NCBI GenBank assembly: GCA_038924905.1 | Contig: JBCKUK010000022.1 | Coordinates: 1-21,736, forward strand | Length of the DNA: 21,736 nt | Source: JBCKUK01 sp038924905 | GTDB taxonomy: Bacteria; Pseudomonadota; Gammaproteobacteria; Burkholderiales; Methylophilaceae | Direction: 5' to 3' | In this document: positions 1 to 7,830 of the stretch, in pieces | Layout of the letters: every line of letters begins with the position of its first letter | How positions within the stretch are numbered: the stretch's first letter is position 1 | Made by a program: the position numbers and the translations under genes | Notes under the pieces: generated by a model | What the model was told of the DNA's origin: nothing | Seen by the model: only the letters and a program-made list of their open reading frames with translations | The model's database searches: none

Positions 1-450
1 GAGTTTATCCAGCATCGGTAGCATGACAGTGTCGCGTGCGGTTTTGAGCATAAGGCCATGCGAAATGTTGTTGATGTCTTCCGAGGTGCAGGCAAAGTGA
101 ATAAATTCATTTACCTTGCTGATTTTCGAATTTTTGCCAAAGCGCTCTTTCAGCCAGTATTCCAGCGCTTTTACGTCATGATTGGTTTTGGTTTCTATGG
201 CCTTGACCTGCGCGGCATCGGCTTCAACAAAACCGGCTATCGCAGCATCCAGCTCTTTCAGCGGTGCCTTGCTCAATGGCGCAATTTCTTTTAATGCAGG
301 TTCAGCTGCCAGCGCTTTCAGCCATTCCACCTCCACCAGTGCGCGGTGCTTGATTAGTGCAAATTCACTGAAATAAGGACGTAGTGGATCAAGTTTGGCT
401 TGATAGCGGCCATCAAGCGGGGAGAGTGCGTTAAGCGGAGTAAGCGCCAT
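1..450 (-). CDS. purB: Adenylosuccinate lyase, N-terminal 150 residues (cut by window edge)
   Basis: Reading the minus strand from the ATG at 448-450 gives an open frame to base 1. It begins MALTPLNALSPLDGRY, the typical PurB opening, and continues through VNEFIHFACTSEDINN, which carries the conserved TSEDI/N substrate-binding signature of the family. PurB acts twice in purine synthesis, releasing fumarate from SAICAR and from adenylosuccinate. An AAAAAGG ribosome-binding site lies 8 bases before the ATG. About two thirds of the protein (the family is about 455 residues) is outside the window. It is divergent from the small EF-hand gene, with about 130 bases between them. The identification rests on motif recognition and is secure. 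Confidence 0.95.
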   Translation of the reverse strand, partial: MALTPLNALSPLDGRYQAKLDPLRPYFSEFALIKHRALVEVEWLKALAAEPALKEIAPLSKAPLKELDAAIAGFVEADAAQVKAIETKTNHDVKALEYWLKERFGKNSKISKVNEFIHFACTSEDINNISHGLMLKTARDTVMLPMLDKL

Positions 451-584
451 CACGAAAACCTTTTTGCAGGATTAAAGGTAAGTGCCATAGCGTAATTTTA
501 CCCTACAATCACACGAACTTTTACATTCACTTGGGCACTGGTTATAGTGGACATCATCACACTCAAGTTGGGATATTGATTCAG

Positions 585-854
585 ATGACTGGTTGTAGCA
601 AAACCCTATTCGGCCTTTGTTTGCTGGCACTGCCATTGTTGGCTGTGGCAGAAGAGGTTGCGCTCGCGCCCAGCGTGGAAGACAATATCCACGCCATGGA
701 CAAGGACCGCGACGGCATGGTGACTGTTTACGAGCTGCGTACTTTTATCGAAGCCAGGCACGGCAAAGGTTACAAGAAACGCACGCTGGACAATATGGAA
801 GCCTCTGCCAGTGGCACCAGCTGTACTACACCGTTTGCCAAACCACTTTACTAG
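585..854 (+). CDS. Small secreted single-EF-hand protein
   Basis: The 89-residue product has an N-terminal hydrophobic signal sequence (residues about 6-22) with a likely cleavage after AVA before EE, so it is probably periplasmic. Residues 39-50 form one canonical EF-hand calcium loop with D at positions 1, 3 and 5, G at 6, T at 9 and E at 12 (DKDRDGMVTVYE). The tail contains a Cys (residue 80) and is rich in Ser/Thr. I chose the ATG at 585 because it puts the signal peptide at the very N terminus; the frame is also open from a TTG at 531, but that adds a polar His-rich extension before the signal. No strong ribosome-binding site precedes either start. Only one EF-hand is present, so calcium binding may need dimerisation. 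The role is unknown. Confidence 0.75.
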   Translation: MTGCSKTLFGLCLLALPLLAVAEEVALAPSVEDNIHAMDKDRDGMVTVYELRTFIEARHGKGYKKRTLDNMEASASGTSCTTPFAKPLY

Positions 855-876
855 TTTTGCCTTGATCCTTTCATTT

Positions 877-938
877 TCAATCATTGACAAAATCATCCTG
901 AACGCTAGAATGAAGTCATTGACATTCAATTGAAGTCA
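877..938 (+). promoter_or_regulatory. Promoter and candidate autoregulatory operators of the toxin-antitoxin pair
   Basis: A strong sigma70-like promoter is visible: TTGACA at 884-889, a 16-base spacer, TAGAAT at 906-911. Two inverted repeats share the half-site ATTGA/TCAAT. TCAAT-C-ATTGA at 877-887 overlaps the -35 box, and ATTGA-CAT-TCAAT at 918-930 covers the expected start of transcription. Their centres (882 and 924) are 42 bases apart, four helical turns. Direct repeats TGAAGTCA at 911-918 and 931-938 bracket the second dyad. Ribbon-helix-helix antitoxins commonly repress their own promoter through such repeats; binding here is inferred. Confidence 0.6.
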
Positions 939-957
939 GCAGAGAAAAGGAAATAAC

Positions 958-1179
958 ATGAGCCAAATTACCGCAAGATTGCCCGATGCACTGGTCGCTT
1001 CGCTGGATAGTGCAGCAGTAGAATTGCGCCGGACTCGAGCAGAAGTGGTCAGGCAAGCGATTGAATATTACCTGGAAGATTTTCAGGATATAAGCTGCGC
1101 CATTCAAACCCTGCGCGACCCAGCAGACGCGGTGTTGGATTGGGAGCAAGTCAAGCGTGACCTACTCAATCAGCATTAA
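958..1179 (+). CDS. Ribbon-helix-helix (CopG/RelB-like) antitoxin
   Basis: This 73-residue protein begins with a short beta strand (SQITARLPDALVASLDSAA) followed by two helices, the layout of a CopG/Arc-type ribbon-helix-helix DNA-binding domain. The C-terminal part (about 45-73, acidic, ending DWEQVKRDLLNQH) is the expected toxin-wrapping tail. AAAAGGA lies 8 bases before the ATG. Its last 23 bases overlap the start of the RelE-family toxin gene, so the two are translationally coupled as in most type II systems. It should neutralise the downstream toxin and repress the operon. The subfamily (RelB, ParD or other CopG-like) cannot be settled by eye. Confidence 0.85.
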   Translation: MSQITARLPDALVASLDSAAVELRRTRAEVVRQAIEYYLEDFQDISCAIQTLRDPADAVLDWEQVKRDLLNQH

Positions 1180-1411
1180 AGCAAGCGCAGCTAAAGCGCT
1201 TGCTAAAATAGATCGAGAGCAACGATTAAGGCTGATAGAGGCGATTGATAAACTTAAAGATAACCCAGCCGCAGGCAGTGTATTGAAGGGTGAGTTTTCC
1301 GGCTTACGGCGTATTCGTATTGGTGATTATCGTATTGTTTACGAGGCACAAGATAGCCAACTTATTATCCTGGTCGTGCGAGTTGGACACAGGCGTGAAG
1401 TTTATCGTTAA
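1157..1411 (+). CDS. RelE/ParE-family toxin
   Basis: An 84-residue basic protein starting at GTG 1157 inside the antitoxin gene. It has the RelE/ParE fold signature: TYSISIKASAAKALAKID at the N terminus, then a central L-x-G-x-x-x-x-R-R-I-R-I-G-D-Y-R-I-V-Y-E segment and a C-terminal RVGHRREVYR with His, Arg and Tyr at positions where RelE-type mRNA interferases keep their catalytic residues. RelE toxins cleave mRNA in the ribosomal A site, whereas ParE relatives poison gyrase; the GDYRIVYE...VGHRREVY pattern favours the RelE branch. The GTG start is supported by the 23-base overlap and by homologous N termini of the MTYS type. The frame is intact. Confidence 0.85.
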   Translation: MTYSISIKASAAKALAKIDREQRLRLIEAIDKLKDNPAAGSVLKGEFSGLRRIRIGDYRIVYEAQDSQLIILVVRVGHRREVYR

Positions 1412-1470
1412 ATAATACCGAGCCATAATATTCTTTCTGAGCATAAACAAAGTTTATTTTCGGAGTTTCA

Positions 1471-1848
1471 ATGGAGCAATTAAAACCTCATCGTTTTGGT
1501 CTTTGGCTGTTTAGCGGCTTATTGGCAGCAGCATTACTTTTTTGCGCTTACACATGGCTGGCGCTGACTTGGTCTTATTCTTCCGGTGAGCGTGCGGGCT
1601 ATGTACAGAAATTTTCCAATAAAGGCTGGGTGTGCAAAACATGGGAAGGTGAGCTGGCAATGGTTTCCATGCCAGGCACCATGAGCGAAAAATTTTATTT
1701 CAGCGTGCGCGATGATGCGGTAGCCGCCAAAATCAACCAGTCGCTGGGTAAACAAGTAACACTTAACTACGAGCAGCACATTGGTGTACCGACCTCATGT
1801 TTTGCCGAGACGGAATATTTTGTCTCCGATGTGAAATTGGTGAAATAA
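1471..1848 (+). CDS. Membrane-anchored protein of unknown function
   Basis: The 125-residue product opens with a short basic segment (MEQLKPHRFG) and one hydrophobic helix (about residues 11-33), then a soluble part of about 90 residues with Cys at 55 and near residue 110. The anchor and two cysteines suggest an inner-membrane protein whose domain faces the periplasm, where the cysteines could form a disulfide. CGGAG sits 5 bases before the ATG. I have a vague memory of relatives in betaproteobacteria annotated only as hypothetical. It stands alone between the toxin gene and acnB, and a hairpin follows it. No function can be assigned. Confidence 0.75.
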   Translation: MEQLKPHRFGLWLFSGLLAAALLFCAYTWLALTWSYSSGERAGYVQKFSNKGWVCKTWEGELAMVSMPGTMSEKFYFSVRDDAVAAKINQSLGKQVTLNYEQHIGVPTSCFAETEYFVSDVKLVK

Positions 1849-1852
1849 ACTC

Positions 1853-1870
1853 GCGCCAGAGTTCTGGCGC
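1853..1870 (+). terminator. Hairpin after the 125-residue membrane protein gene
   Basis: GCGCCAGA at 1853-1860 and TCTGGCGC at 1863-1870 form a perfect inverted repeat with a two-base centre, so a 7-bp stem with a 4-base loop is likely. It begins 4 bases after the stop codon. A T5 tract follows only at 1880-1884, 9 bases beyond the stem, so it is an imperfect intrinsic terminator and may act mainly to protect the 3' end. Confidence 0.5.
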
Positions 1871-1900
1871 CCTGCACGCTTTTTACACCGCCTTCTGCTG

Positions 1901-1906
1901 TATAAT
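1901..1906 (+). promoter_or_regulatory. -10 box upstream of acnB
   Basis: A perfect TATAAT lies 29 bases before the acnB start. No good -35 box is found at 16-18 bases spacing; T-rich sequence occupies that place. It is the most likely promoter for acnB and perhaps for the whole metabolic run, and may depend on an activator. Confidence 0.5.
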
Positions 1907-1935
1907 TCACCTTCACTTTTGTCATTCTTCATACC

Positions 1936-4512
1936 ATGCTAACTGCCTATCGAGAACACGTTGCAGAGCGCGCAGCCCTTAGCTTGCCGCCCCTTCCGCT
2001 CAGCGCTGAACAAGTCGCTGCACTGGTGGATTTATTGAAAAATCCGCCAGCGGGAGAAACACAGGTGTTGGTGGACTTATTGGAAAACCGCGTTCCGGCT
2101 GGTGTGGATCAAGCCGCTTACGTAAAAGCTGCTTTTCTGGCTGATATCGCGCAAGGCAAAGCAGCATCCCCTTTAATCACGCCATCCAGGGCAATAGCGC
2201 TACTGGGTACCATGCTGGGCGGCTATAATGTGCAGGCCCTGGTTGATTTGCTCGATGGCGCAATGGCAGCAGAAGCCGCAGAGGCGTTATCGCACACCAT
2301 TTTGATGTTTGATGCGCTCCATGACGTGGCCGAAAAATCGAAGACAGGCAACCTGCATGCGAAAAAGCTGATTGAATCCTGGGCCAATGGCGAGTGGTTT
2401 AGCAATAAGCCTGCGTTGCCCACTGAGATTCGCTGTGTTGTTTTCAAAGTGGCTGGCGAAACCAATACCGACGACTTATCCCCGGCGCAAGAAGCCTGGT
2501 CGCGCCCTGATATTCCGCTGCATGCAAGCGCCATGCTGTCGAACAAGATGCCGGATGGCCTGGCGACCATAGCAACGCTGAAGAAAAAAGGCCTGCCGCT
2601 GGCTTATGTGGGCGACATCGTGGGCACCGGCTCCTCGCGTAAATCAGCCATCAACTCGGTGCAATGGCTCATGGGTAACGACATCCCCAATATCCCCAAT
2701 AAACGTACCGGCGGCATAGTGATTGGCGGCAAGATCGCGCCCATTTTCTTTAATACGGCTGAAGATTCCGGCGCGTTTCCAATCCAGTGCGATGTTTCAA
2801 AAATGGATACAGGCGACGTGATTGTGATTCATCCTTTCGATGGGAAAGTGCTAAATGAGCAGGGCAGTGAAATTGCCAGTTTTGTTATGACACCACTCAC
2901 GATAGCAGATGAAGTGCGCGCCGGTGGGCGCATCCCCTTAATTAGCGGACGTGGCTTGACTACCAGTGCGCGGCAACTGCTGGATTTACCGCCTTCGGAT
3001 TTATTTATCAAGCCGATTGCGCCAAAAGATACCGGCAAGGGCTACACACTTGCGCAAAAAATGGTAGGGCGTGCTTGCGGTCTGCCGGAAGGCTTAGGCG
3101 TACGCCCCGGCACCTATTGCGAGCCTAAAATCACTACGGTTGGTTCGCAAGATACCACCGGCGCCATGACGCGCGATGAACTTAAGGAGCTGGCCTGTCT
3201 GGGCTTCTCTGCCGATCTAGTGATGCAAAGTTTTTGCCACACGGCGGCTTATCCCAAACCGGTGGATATCAAGCTGCAACATGAGTTACCTGAATTTATG
3301 TCCAGTCGTGGCGGCGTGTCCTTACGCCCGGGCGATGGCATTATCCATTCCTGGCTGAACCGCATGATACTGCCTGACACCATAGGCACCGGCGGCGATT
3401 CGCATACACGCTTCCCGATAGGCATTTCATTCCCCGCCGGTTCCGGCCTGGTGGCTTTTGCCGCCGCTATCGGCGCCATGCCGCTGGATATGCCGGAATC
3501 TGTGCTGGTGCGCTTCAAAGGCAAAATGCAGCCCGGCATTACCTTGCGTGACCTGGTCAATGCGATTCCCTATGCAGCAATCCAGAAGGGCGAGCTGACC
3601 ATAGGCAAGCAGGGTAAGAAGAATGTATTCAATGGCCGCATCCTGGAGATTGAAGGCCTGCCGGATTTGAAAATAGAGCAGGCGTTTGAATTTGCCGATG
3701 CCTCTGCCGAGCGCTCCGCCAATGGCTGTACGGTTCGCCTTAATCCAGCGCCTATTATTGAGTTTTTGAGCTCCAATATCGTGCTCATGCAGAACATGAT
3801 AGATAACGGTTATGAGGACGCTCGCACCTTGCAGCGGCGTATCGCAGCCATGCAGGCCTGGCTGGCCAAGCCGGAATTACTTACGCCGGATGCTGATGCG
3901 GAATACGCTTATGTGCTCGAAATTGATTTGAATGGCATCATCGAACCGCTGGTTGCCTGCCCGAATGATCCGGACGATATCAAGCCGTTATCGCAGGTAA
4001 CCGGTGACAAGGTGGATGAAGTATTTATTGGCAGCTGCATGACCAACATCGGCCACTACCGCGCTGCTGCCAAGGTGCTGGAAGGCGTGGGCATTATCCC
4101 GACACGGCTTTGGGTGGCACCGCCCACACGCATGGACGAAGAACAGTTACGCCATGAAGGCGTATATTCAGTATTTGGCCGTGCTGGGGCGCGTACGGAA
4201 ATTCCAGGATGCTCACTCTGTATGGGCAATCAGGCGCGCGTGGCGGATGGCGCTACGGTGTTTTCTACCAGCACCCGCAATTTTGACAACCGTATGGGCA
4301 GGGATGCGCGTGTTTACCTGGGCTCAGCCGAGCTGGCAGCCGTGTGCGCTGTGCTGGGACGCATGCCGACGGCAAAAGAATACCTGGATACGGTGGGTGA
4401 TAAATTGACCAGCAACGCAGGTGAGATATACCGCTACCTGAATTTTGACCAAATGGCAGACTACACACCAAAAAAGACAATCCCGATTATTGAAGTGGCT
4501 GCAACAACCTGA
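1936..4512 (+). CDS. acnB: Aconitate hydratase B (bifunctional aconitase / 2-methylisocitrate dehydratase)
   Basis: An 858-residue protein, close to the 865 residues of E. coli AcnB. It interconverts citrate and isocitrate through cis-aconitate in the TCA cycle and, in this family, also dehydrates 2-methylisocitrate. The AcnB domain order is visible: an N-terminal helical HEAT-like domain (about 1-160), then the swivel domain with GDIVGTGSSRKSAINSVQ, then the three aconitase core domains. The [4Fe-4S] ligands are C701 (IGSCMTN), C759 and C762 (PGCSLCMGN). The start MLTAYREHVAERAALSLPPL is the normal AcnB N terminus. ppsR follows after 12 bases. AcnB in other bacteria doubles as an iron-responsive RNA-binding protein, which cannot be judged here. 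Confidence 0.98.
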   Translation: MLTAYREHVAERAALSLPPLPLSAEQVAALVDLLKNPPAGETQVLVDLLENRVPAGVDQAAYVKAAFLADIAQGKAASPLITPSRAIALLGTMLGGYNVQALVDLLDGAMAAEAAEALSHTILMFDALHDVAEKSKTGNLHAKKLIESWANGEWFSNKPALPTEIRCVVFKVAGETNTDDLSPAQEAWSRPDIPLHASAMLSNKMPDGLATIATLKKKGLPLAYVGDIVGTGSSRKSAINSVQWLMGNDIPNIPNKRTGGIVIGGKIAPIFFNTAEDSGAFPIQCDVSKMDTGDVIVIHPFDGKVLNEQGSEIASFVMTPLTIADEVRAGGRIPLISGRGLTTSARQLLDLPPSDLFIKPIAPKDTGKGYTLAQKMVGRACGLPEGLGVRPGTYCEPKITTVGSQDTTGAMTRDELKELACLGFSADLVMQSFCHTAAYPKPVDIKLQHELPEFMSSRGGVSLRPGDGIIHSWLNRMILPDTIGTGGDSHTRFPIGISFPAGSGLVAFAAAIGAMPLDMPESVLVRFKGKMQPGITLRDLVNAIPYAAIQKGELTIGKQGKKNVFNGRILEIEGLPDLKIEQAFEFADASAERSANGCTVRLNPAPIIEFLSSNIVLMQNMIDNGYEDARTLQRRIAAMQAWLAKPELLTPDADAEYAYVLEIDLNGIIEPLVACPNDPDDIKPLSQVTGDKVDEVFIGSCMTNIGHYRAAAKVLEGVGIIPTRLWVAPPTRMDEEQLRHEGVYSVFGRAGARTEIPGCSLCMGNQARVADGATVFSTSTRNFDNRMGRDARVYLGSAELAAVCAVLGRMPTAKEYLDTVGDKLTSNAGEIYRYLNFDQMADYTPKKTIPIIEVAATT

Positions 4513-4524
4513 TCTGAACACATT

Positions 4525-5361
4525 ATGATGAATAACCACAAACGCACTATATTTTTCATTTCGGATAGTACCGGCATCACGGTAGAAGCGCTTGGACTGT
4601 GTTTGCTATCACATTTTGACGGCCTGGAATGTAAGCAAGTAAGACTGCCGTTTATTGATACTCCGGAAAAAGCGAAAGAAGCGGTTGAGGTCATTAATTC
4701 CGCACAAACCAAAGATGGCGCGCGCGCTATCCTGTGCATGACCATTGTTAGCCCCTCAATTCGCGTTTTGTTTCAATTAACCGGTGGGCTATGTTTGGAT
4801 ATGTTCGGCACATTTGTTAACCCTCTTGCTTCTGAACTGGGTATGCCGGCTAATGAAACCATCGGTATGTCGCGCAGGGTGGTGGGTAGCGAATATCGCA
4901 ATCGTATTGAAGCTATCAATTTCACGCTGGGTCACGATGACGGTATTACCGAGACCGGCTTGCAGGATGCAGATGTCATCCTAGTAGGGGTATCGCGCAG
5001 CGGTAAAACTCCAGCCAGCCTGTATCTTGCCATGCATTACGGCATACGCGCAGCCAATTACCCGATTATTCCGGAAGACCTCGAGCGTAATAAGCTGCCA
5101 GGCACTTTGATTAATTACCGCGATAAGATTTTTGGCCTGACTATTGCTGCTGATCGTCTACATCGTATACGTAGCGACCGGCGACCGGACAGTAAATACG
5201 CCGCGCTGGAAAATTGTCGTCAGGAAGTTCGCCTGGCTGAAGATTTGATGAAGCAAGCAGGTATTAATGTGCTGGATTCCACCTCGCGCTCGGTGGAGGA
5301 AATATCATCCCTGATTATGCAACAATTGAGTATGAAAGCGGCCAAGGAACTGGTTGGCTAA
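4525..5361 (+). CDS. ppsR: PEP synthase regulatory protein (bifunctional kinase/pyrophosphorylase)
   Basis: A 278-residue protein of the DUF299/PSRP family (E. coli homologue 277 residues). It opens with IFFISDSTGITVEALG, the family hallmark, and has a P-loop at residues 155-162 (GVSRSGKT). It inactivates PEP synthase by ADP-dependent phosphorylation of a threonine next to the catalytic histidine and reverses this with Pi, forming PPi. The target gene ppsA lies directly downstream (44 bases), which settles the assignment against the related PPDK regulator. Two adjacent ATG codons (4525, 4528) are possible starts. In many genomes ppsR is divergent from ppsA; here the two genes are in the same direction. 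Confidence 0.95.
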   Translation: MMNNHKRTIFFISDSTGITVEALGLCLLSHFDGLECKQVRLPFIDTPEKAKEAVEVINSAQTKDGARAILCMTIVSPSIRVLFQLTGGLCLDMFGTFVNPLASELGMPANETIGMSRRVVGSEYRNRIEAINFTLGHDDGITETGLQDADVILVGVSRSGKTPASLYLAMHYGIRAANYPIIPEDLERNKLPGTLINYRDKIFGLTIAADRLHRIRSDRRPDSKYAALENCRQEVRLAEDLMKQAGINVLDSTSRSVEEISSLIMQQLSMKAAKELVG

Positions 5362-5362
5362 G

Positions 5363-5400
5363 TTGACAGTAGATAAAATAACTTTTTATTAAAGAGGAAA
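5363..5400 (+). promoter_or_regulatory. Possible ppsA promoter and strong ribosome-binding site
   Basis: TTGACA at 5363-5368 matches the -35 consensus exactly and starts 1 base after the ppsR stop codon. With an 18-base spacer it faces TATTAA (5387-5392), a 4/6 match to a -10 box. AGAGGAAA at 5393-5400 is a strong Shine-Dalgarno sequence placed 5 bases before the ppsA ATG. This would allow ppsA to be expressed separately from its regulator. The -10 is weak, so the promoter is tentative; the ribosome-binding site is clear. Confidence 0.4.
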
Positions 5401-5405
5401 GTAGC

Positions 5406-7793
5406 ATGCAAGCCCACGCAGTATCGTCCTACGTAATACCTCTGGATCAGCTCGGTATGCGCGATGTTGATCGTGTTGGCGGTAAAAATGCCTCGCTTGG
5501 CGAGATGATCAGTAATCTGGCGGCGAACGATGTGCGTGTGCCGGGCGGCTTTGCGACGACTGCGGAGGCTTACCGTGATTTTCTGGCGCATGAGGGGCTC
5601 GAAGCAAAAATCAAAGCCGCCTTAAGCAAGCTAGACGTGGATGATGTAGTGGCACTGGCTAAAACCGGCGCTGAAATTCGTCAATGGATAGTGGATGCGC
5701 CCTTGCCGGCAAGATTAGAGACCGAGATACGCGAGCATTACGCTGCACTTGCCACCGATGGCGAGGGCAGTTTTGCCGTGCGATCTTCTGCCACGGCGGA
5801 GGATATGCCGGATGCTTCTTTCGCCGGCCAACAAGAGACGTTTCTGAATATTCATGGTGTAGATAACATCCTGCATGCCATTCGAGAAGTGTTTGCCTCG
5901 CTGTACAACGACCGTGCTATTTCCTACCGTGTGCATTCCGGTTACAACAATATTGAAGTCGCACTCTCAGCCGGTGTGCAACGCATGGTGCGTTCCGATT
6001 TGGGTGCTTCTGGGGTGATGTTTACGCTGGACACAGAATCCGGTTTTCGCGATGTTGTATTTATAACTTCCGCCTATGGCCTGGGCGAACTAGTAGTGCA
6101 AGGCGCGGTGAATCCGGATGAATTTTATGTGCACAAACCGCAGCTGGCTGCAGGCTTTCCTGCCATTATCCGCCGCAGTCTTGGTTCCAAAGCGCAGCGC
6201 ATGGTGTTTGATAAAAACCGCTCCGCTGGTAAATCGGTGCGCATTGAGGAAGTTGATGCCAAGGAACGTGCAAAATTCTCATTGAGCGATGCCGAAGTGC
6301 TGGAGCTGGCGCGCCACGCGGTGGCTATTGAAAAGCATTACAAGTGCCCGATGGATATCGAATGGGGCCGCGACGGGGTAGATGGCAAGTTGTATGTGGT
6401 GCAGGCACGTCCGGAAACAGTGAAATCACGCGCCGATGCCAATGCTAACGGCAATGAAAAATACCATCTTAAAGAAACAAGCGAAGTGCTGGCTGAAGGC
6501 CGTGCGATTGGCCAGAAAATTGGTGTTGGCCCGGTACGCATCATTGAAAGCTCAGCCGAAATGCACCTGGTACAGGCAGGTGACGTACTGGTCACGGATA
6601 TGACCGACCCCAATTGGGAACCGGTGATGAAAAAAGCCTCTGCCATTGTTACCAATCGTGGCGGGCGCACTTGCCATGCTGCCATTATTGCGCGTGAGCT
6701 CGGCATTCCGGCGATTGTAGGTTGCGGCAATGCCACTGGTACCCTGGTTGAGGATGAGGTAGTGACTGCCTCCTGTTCAGAAGGCGATACCGGATTCGTC
6801 TATCGTGGCTCTCTAAAGTATGAAAAGAGTGTGCAGGCCAAGACGAAATTGGCGCCTATCCCGGTCAAACTGATGCTGAATGTTGGCAACCCTTCGCTGG
6901 CTTTTGAATTCGCCCAATTGCCATCTGAAGGTGTGGGTTTGGCGCGGCTGGAATTTATTATCAATAATCTGATCGGCATACACCCCAAAGCCATTTTGCG
7001 TTTTGACCGGGTGCCGCACGATTTGCACGATGCAATAGCAGAGCGTGCTCAAGGCTATGCCGACCCCAAAACGTTTTATATAGAAAAACTGACAGAAGGC
7101 GTCGCAACTCTTGCTGCTGCGTTCTGGCCACAACCCGTGATTGTGCGGCTTTCGGATTTTAAGTCCAACGAATATCGCAAGCTGATAGGCGGCGATTTAT
7201 TTGAGCCAATTGAAGAAAACCCCATGCTGGGTTTTCGTGGCGCTGCGCGTTATATTGCGCCAGATTTCAGGGATTGCTTTGCGCTGGAATGTCTCGCCAT
7301 GAAAAAGGCGCGTGATACCCTGGGGTACACCAACATTGAGCTGATGGTGCCTTTTGTGCGCACCTTGGATGAGGCGCGCGAGGTGGTTAAATTGCTGGCC
7401 GAGCACGGCCTCAAGCGGGGTGAGAACGGCTTGCGCCTGATCATGATGTGCGAAATTCCATCCAATGCATTATTGGCGGAAGAGTTCCTGGAGTTTTTCG
7501 ATGGTTTCTCCATTGGCTCCAATGACCTGACTCAATTGACTTTGGGCCTGGATCGAGATTCCAGCCTGGTCGCCAATAGTTTTGATGAACGCGACGCAGC
7601 AGTTAAAAAACTATTGGAAATGGCCATCAGTACTTGCAACCGCATGGGAAAATATGTGGGCATTTGCGGCCAGGGGCCATCTGATCATGTAGATTTTGCG
7701 GTTTGGCTGATGGAACAAGGCATACAATCCATGTCACTCAATCCTGATACGCTGCTTGAAACTTGGGCTACGTTGGCAAAAGCGGCGAAATAA
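5406..7793 (+). CDS. ppsA: Phosphoenolpyruvate synthase
   Basis: A 795-residue enzyme (E. coli PpsA 792) that converts pyruvate, ATP and water to PEP, AMP and Pi, the entry to gluconeogenesis from C2/C3 substrates. Domains in order: an ATP-grasp nucleotide-binding domain (about 10-350, with SFAVRSSATAEDMPDASFAG), a swivelling phosphohistidine domain with GGRTCHAAIIARELG, where H424 is the catalytic His and T422 the expected PSRP target, and a C-terminal PEP/pyruvate barrel with SIGSNDLTQLTLG and GICGQGPSDH (C754 catalytic Cys). The start is supported by the strong ribosome-binding site. The regulator gene is directly upstream and acs follows 37 bases downstream. Confidence 0.98.
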   Translation: MQAHAVSSYVIPLDQLGMRDVDRVGGKNASLGEMISNLAANDVRVPGGFATTAEAYRDFLAHEGLEAKIKAALSKLDVDDVVALAKTGAEIRQWIVDAPLPARLETEIREHYAALATDGEGSFAVRSSATAEDMPDASFAGQQETFLNIHGVDNILHAIREVFASLYNDRAISYRVHSGYNNIEVALSAGVQRMVRSDLGASGVMFTLDTESGFRDVVFITSAYGLGELVVQGAVNPDEFYVHKPQLAAGFPAIIRRSLGSKAQRMVFDKNRSAGKSVRIEEVDAKERAKFSLSDAEVLELARHAVAIEKHYKCPMDIEWGRDGVDGKLYVVQARPETVKSRADANANGNEKYHLKETSEVLAEGRAIGQKIGVGPVRIIESSAEMHLVQAGDVLVTDMTDPNWEPVMKKASAIVTNRGGRTCHAAIIARELGIPAIVGCGNATGTLVEDEVVTASCSEGDTGFVYRGSLKYEKSVQAKTKLAPIPVKLMLNVGNPSLAFEFAQLPSEGVGLARLEFIINNLIGIHPKAILRFDRVPHDLHDAIAERAQGYADPKTFYIEKLTEGVATLAAAFWPQPVIVRLSDFKSNEYRKLIGGDLFEPIEENPMLGFRGAARYIAPDFRDCFALECLAMKKARDTLGYTNIELMVPFVRTLDEAREVVKLLAEHGLKRGENGLRLIMMCEIPSNALLAEEFLEFFDGFSIGSNDLTQLTLGLDRDSSLVANSFDERDAAVKKLLEMAISTCNRMGKYVGICGQGPSDHVDFAVWLMEQGIQSMSLNPDTLLETWATLAKAAK

Positions 7794-7830
7794 AAGTCAT
7801 CATTTTTCAGCATAAGGGAAAGCGCTGCAC

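Noticed and set aside
531..584. Extension of the EF-hand protein to a TTG at 531
   Set aside because: It would place 18 polar, His-rich residues before the signal peptide and has no ribosome-binding site.
606..929. A 107-codon minus-strand frame over the EF-hand gene and the toxin-antitoxin promoter
   Set aside because: It has no recognisable protein character, lies antisense to a signal-peptide protein and covers promoter repeats.
2223..2570. Minus-strand frames inside acnB, ppsA, acs and the malic enzyme gene
   Set aside because: All are shadows of well-supported genes and none shows a domain or ribosome-binding site.
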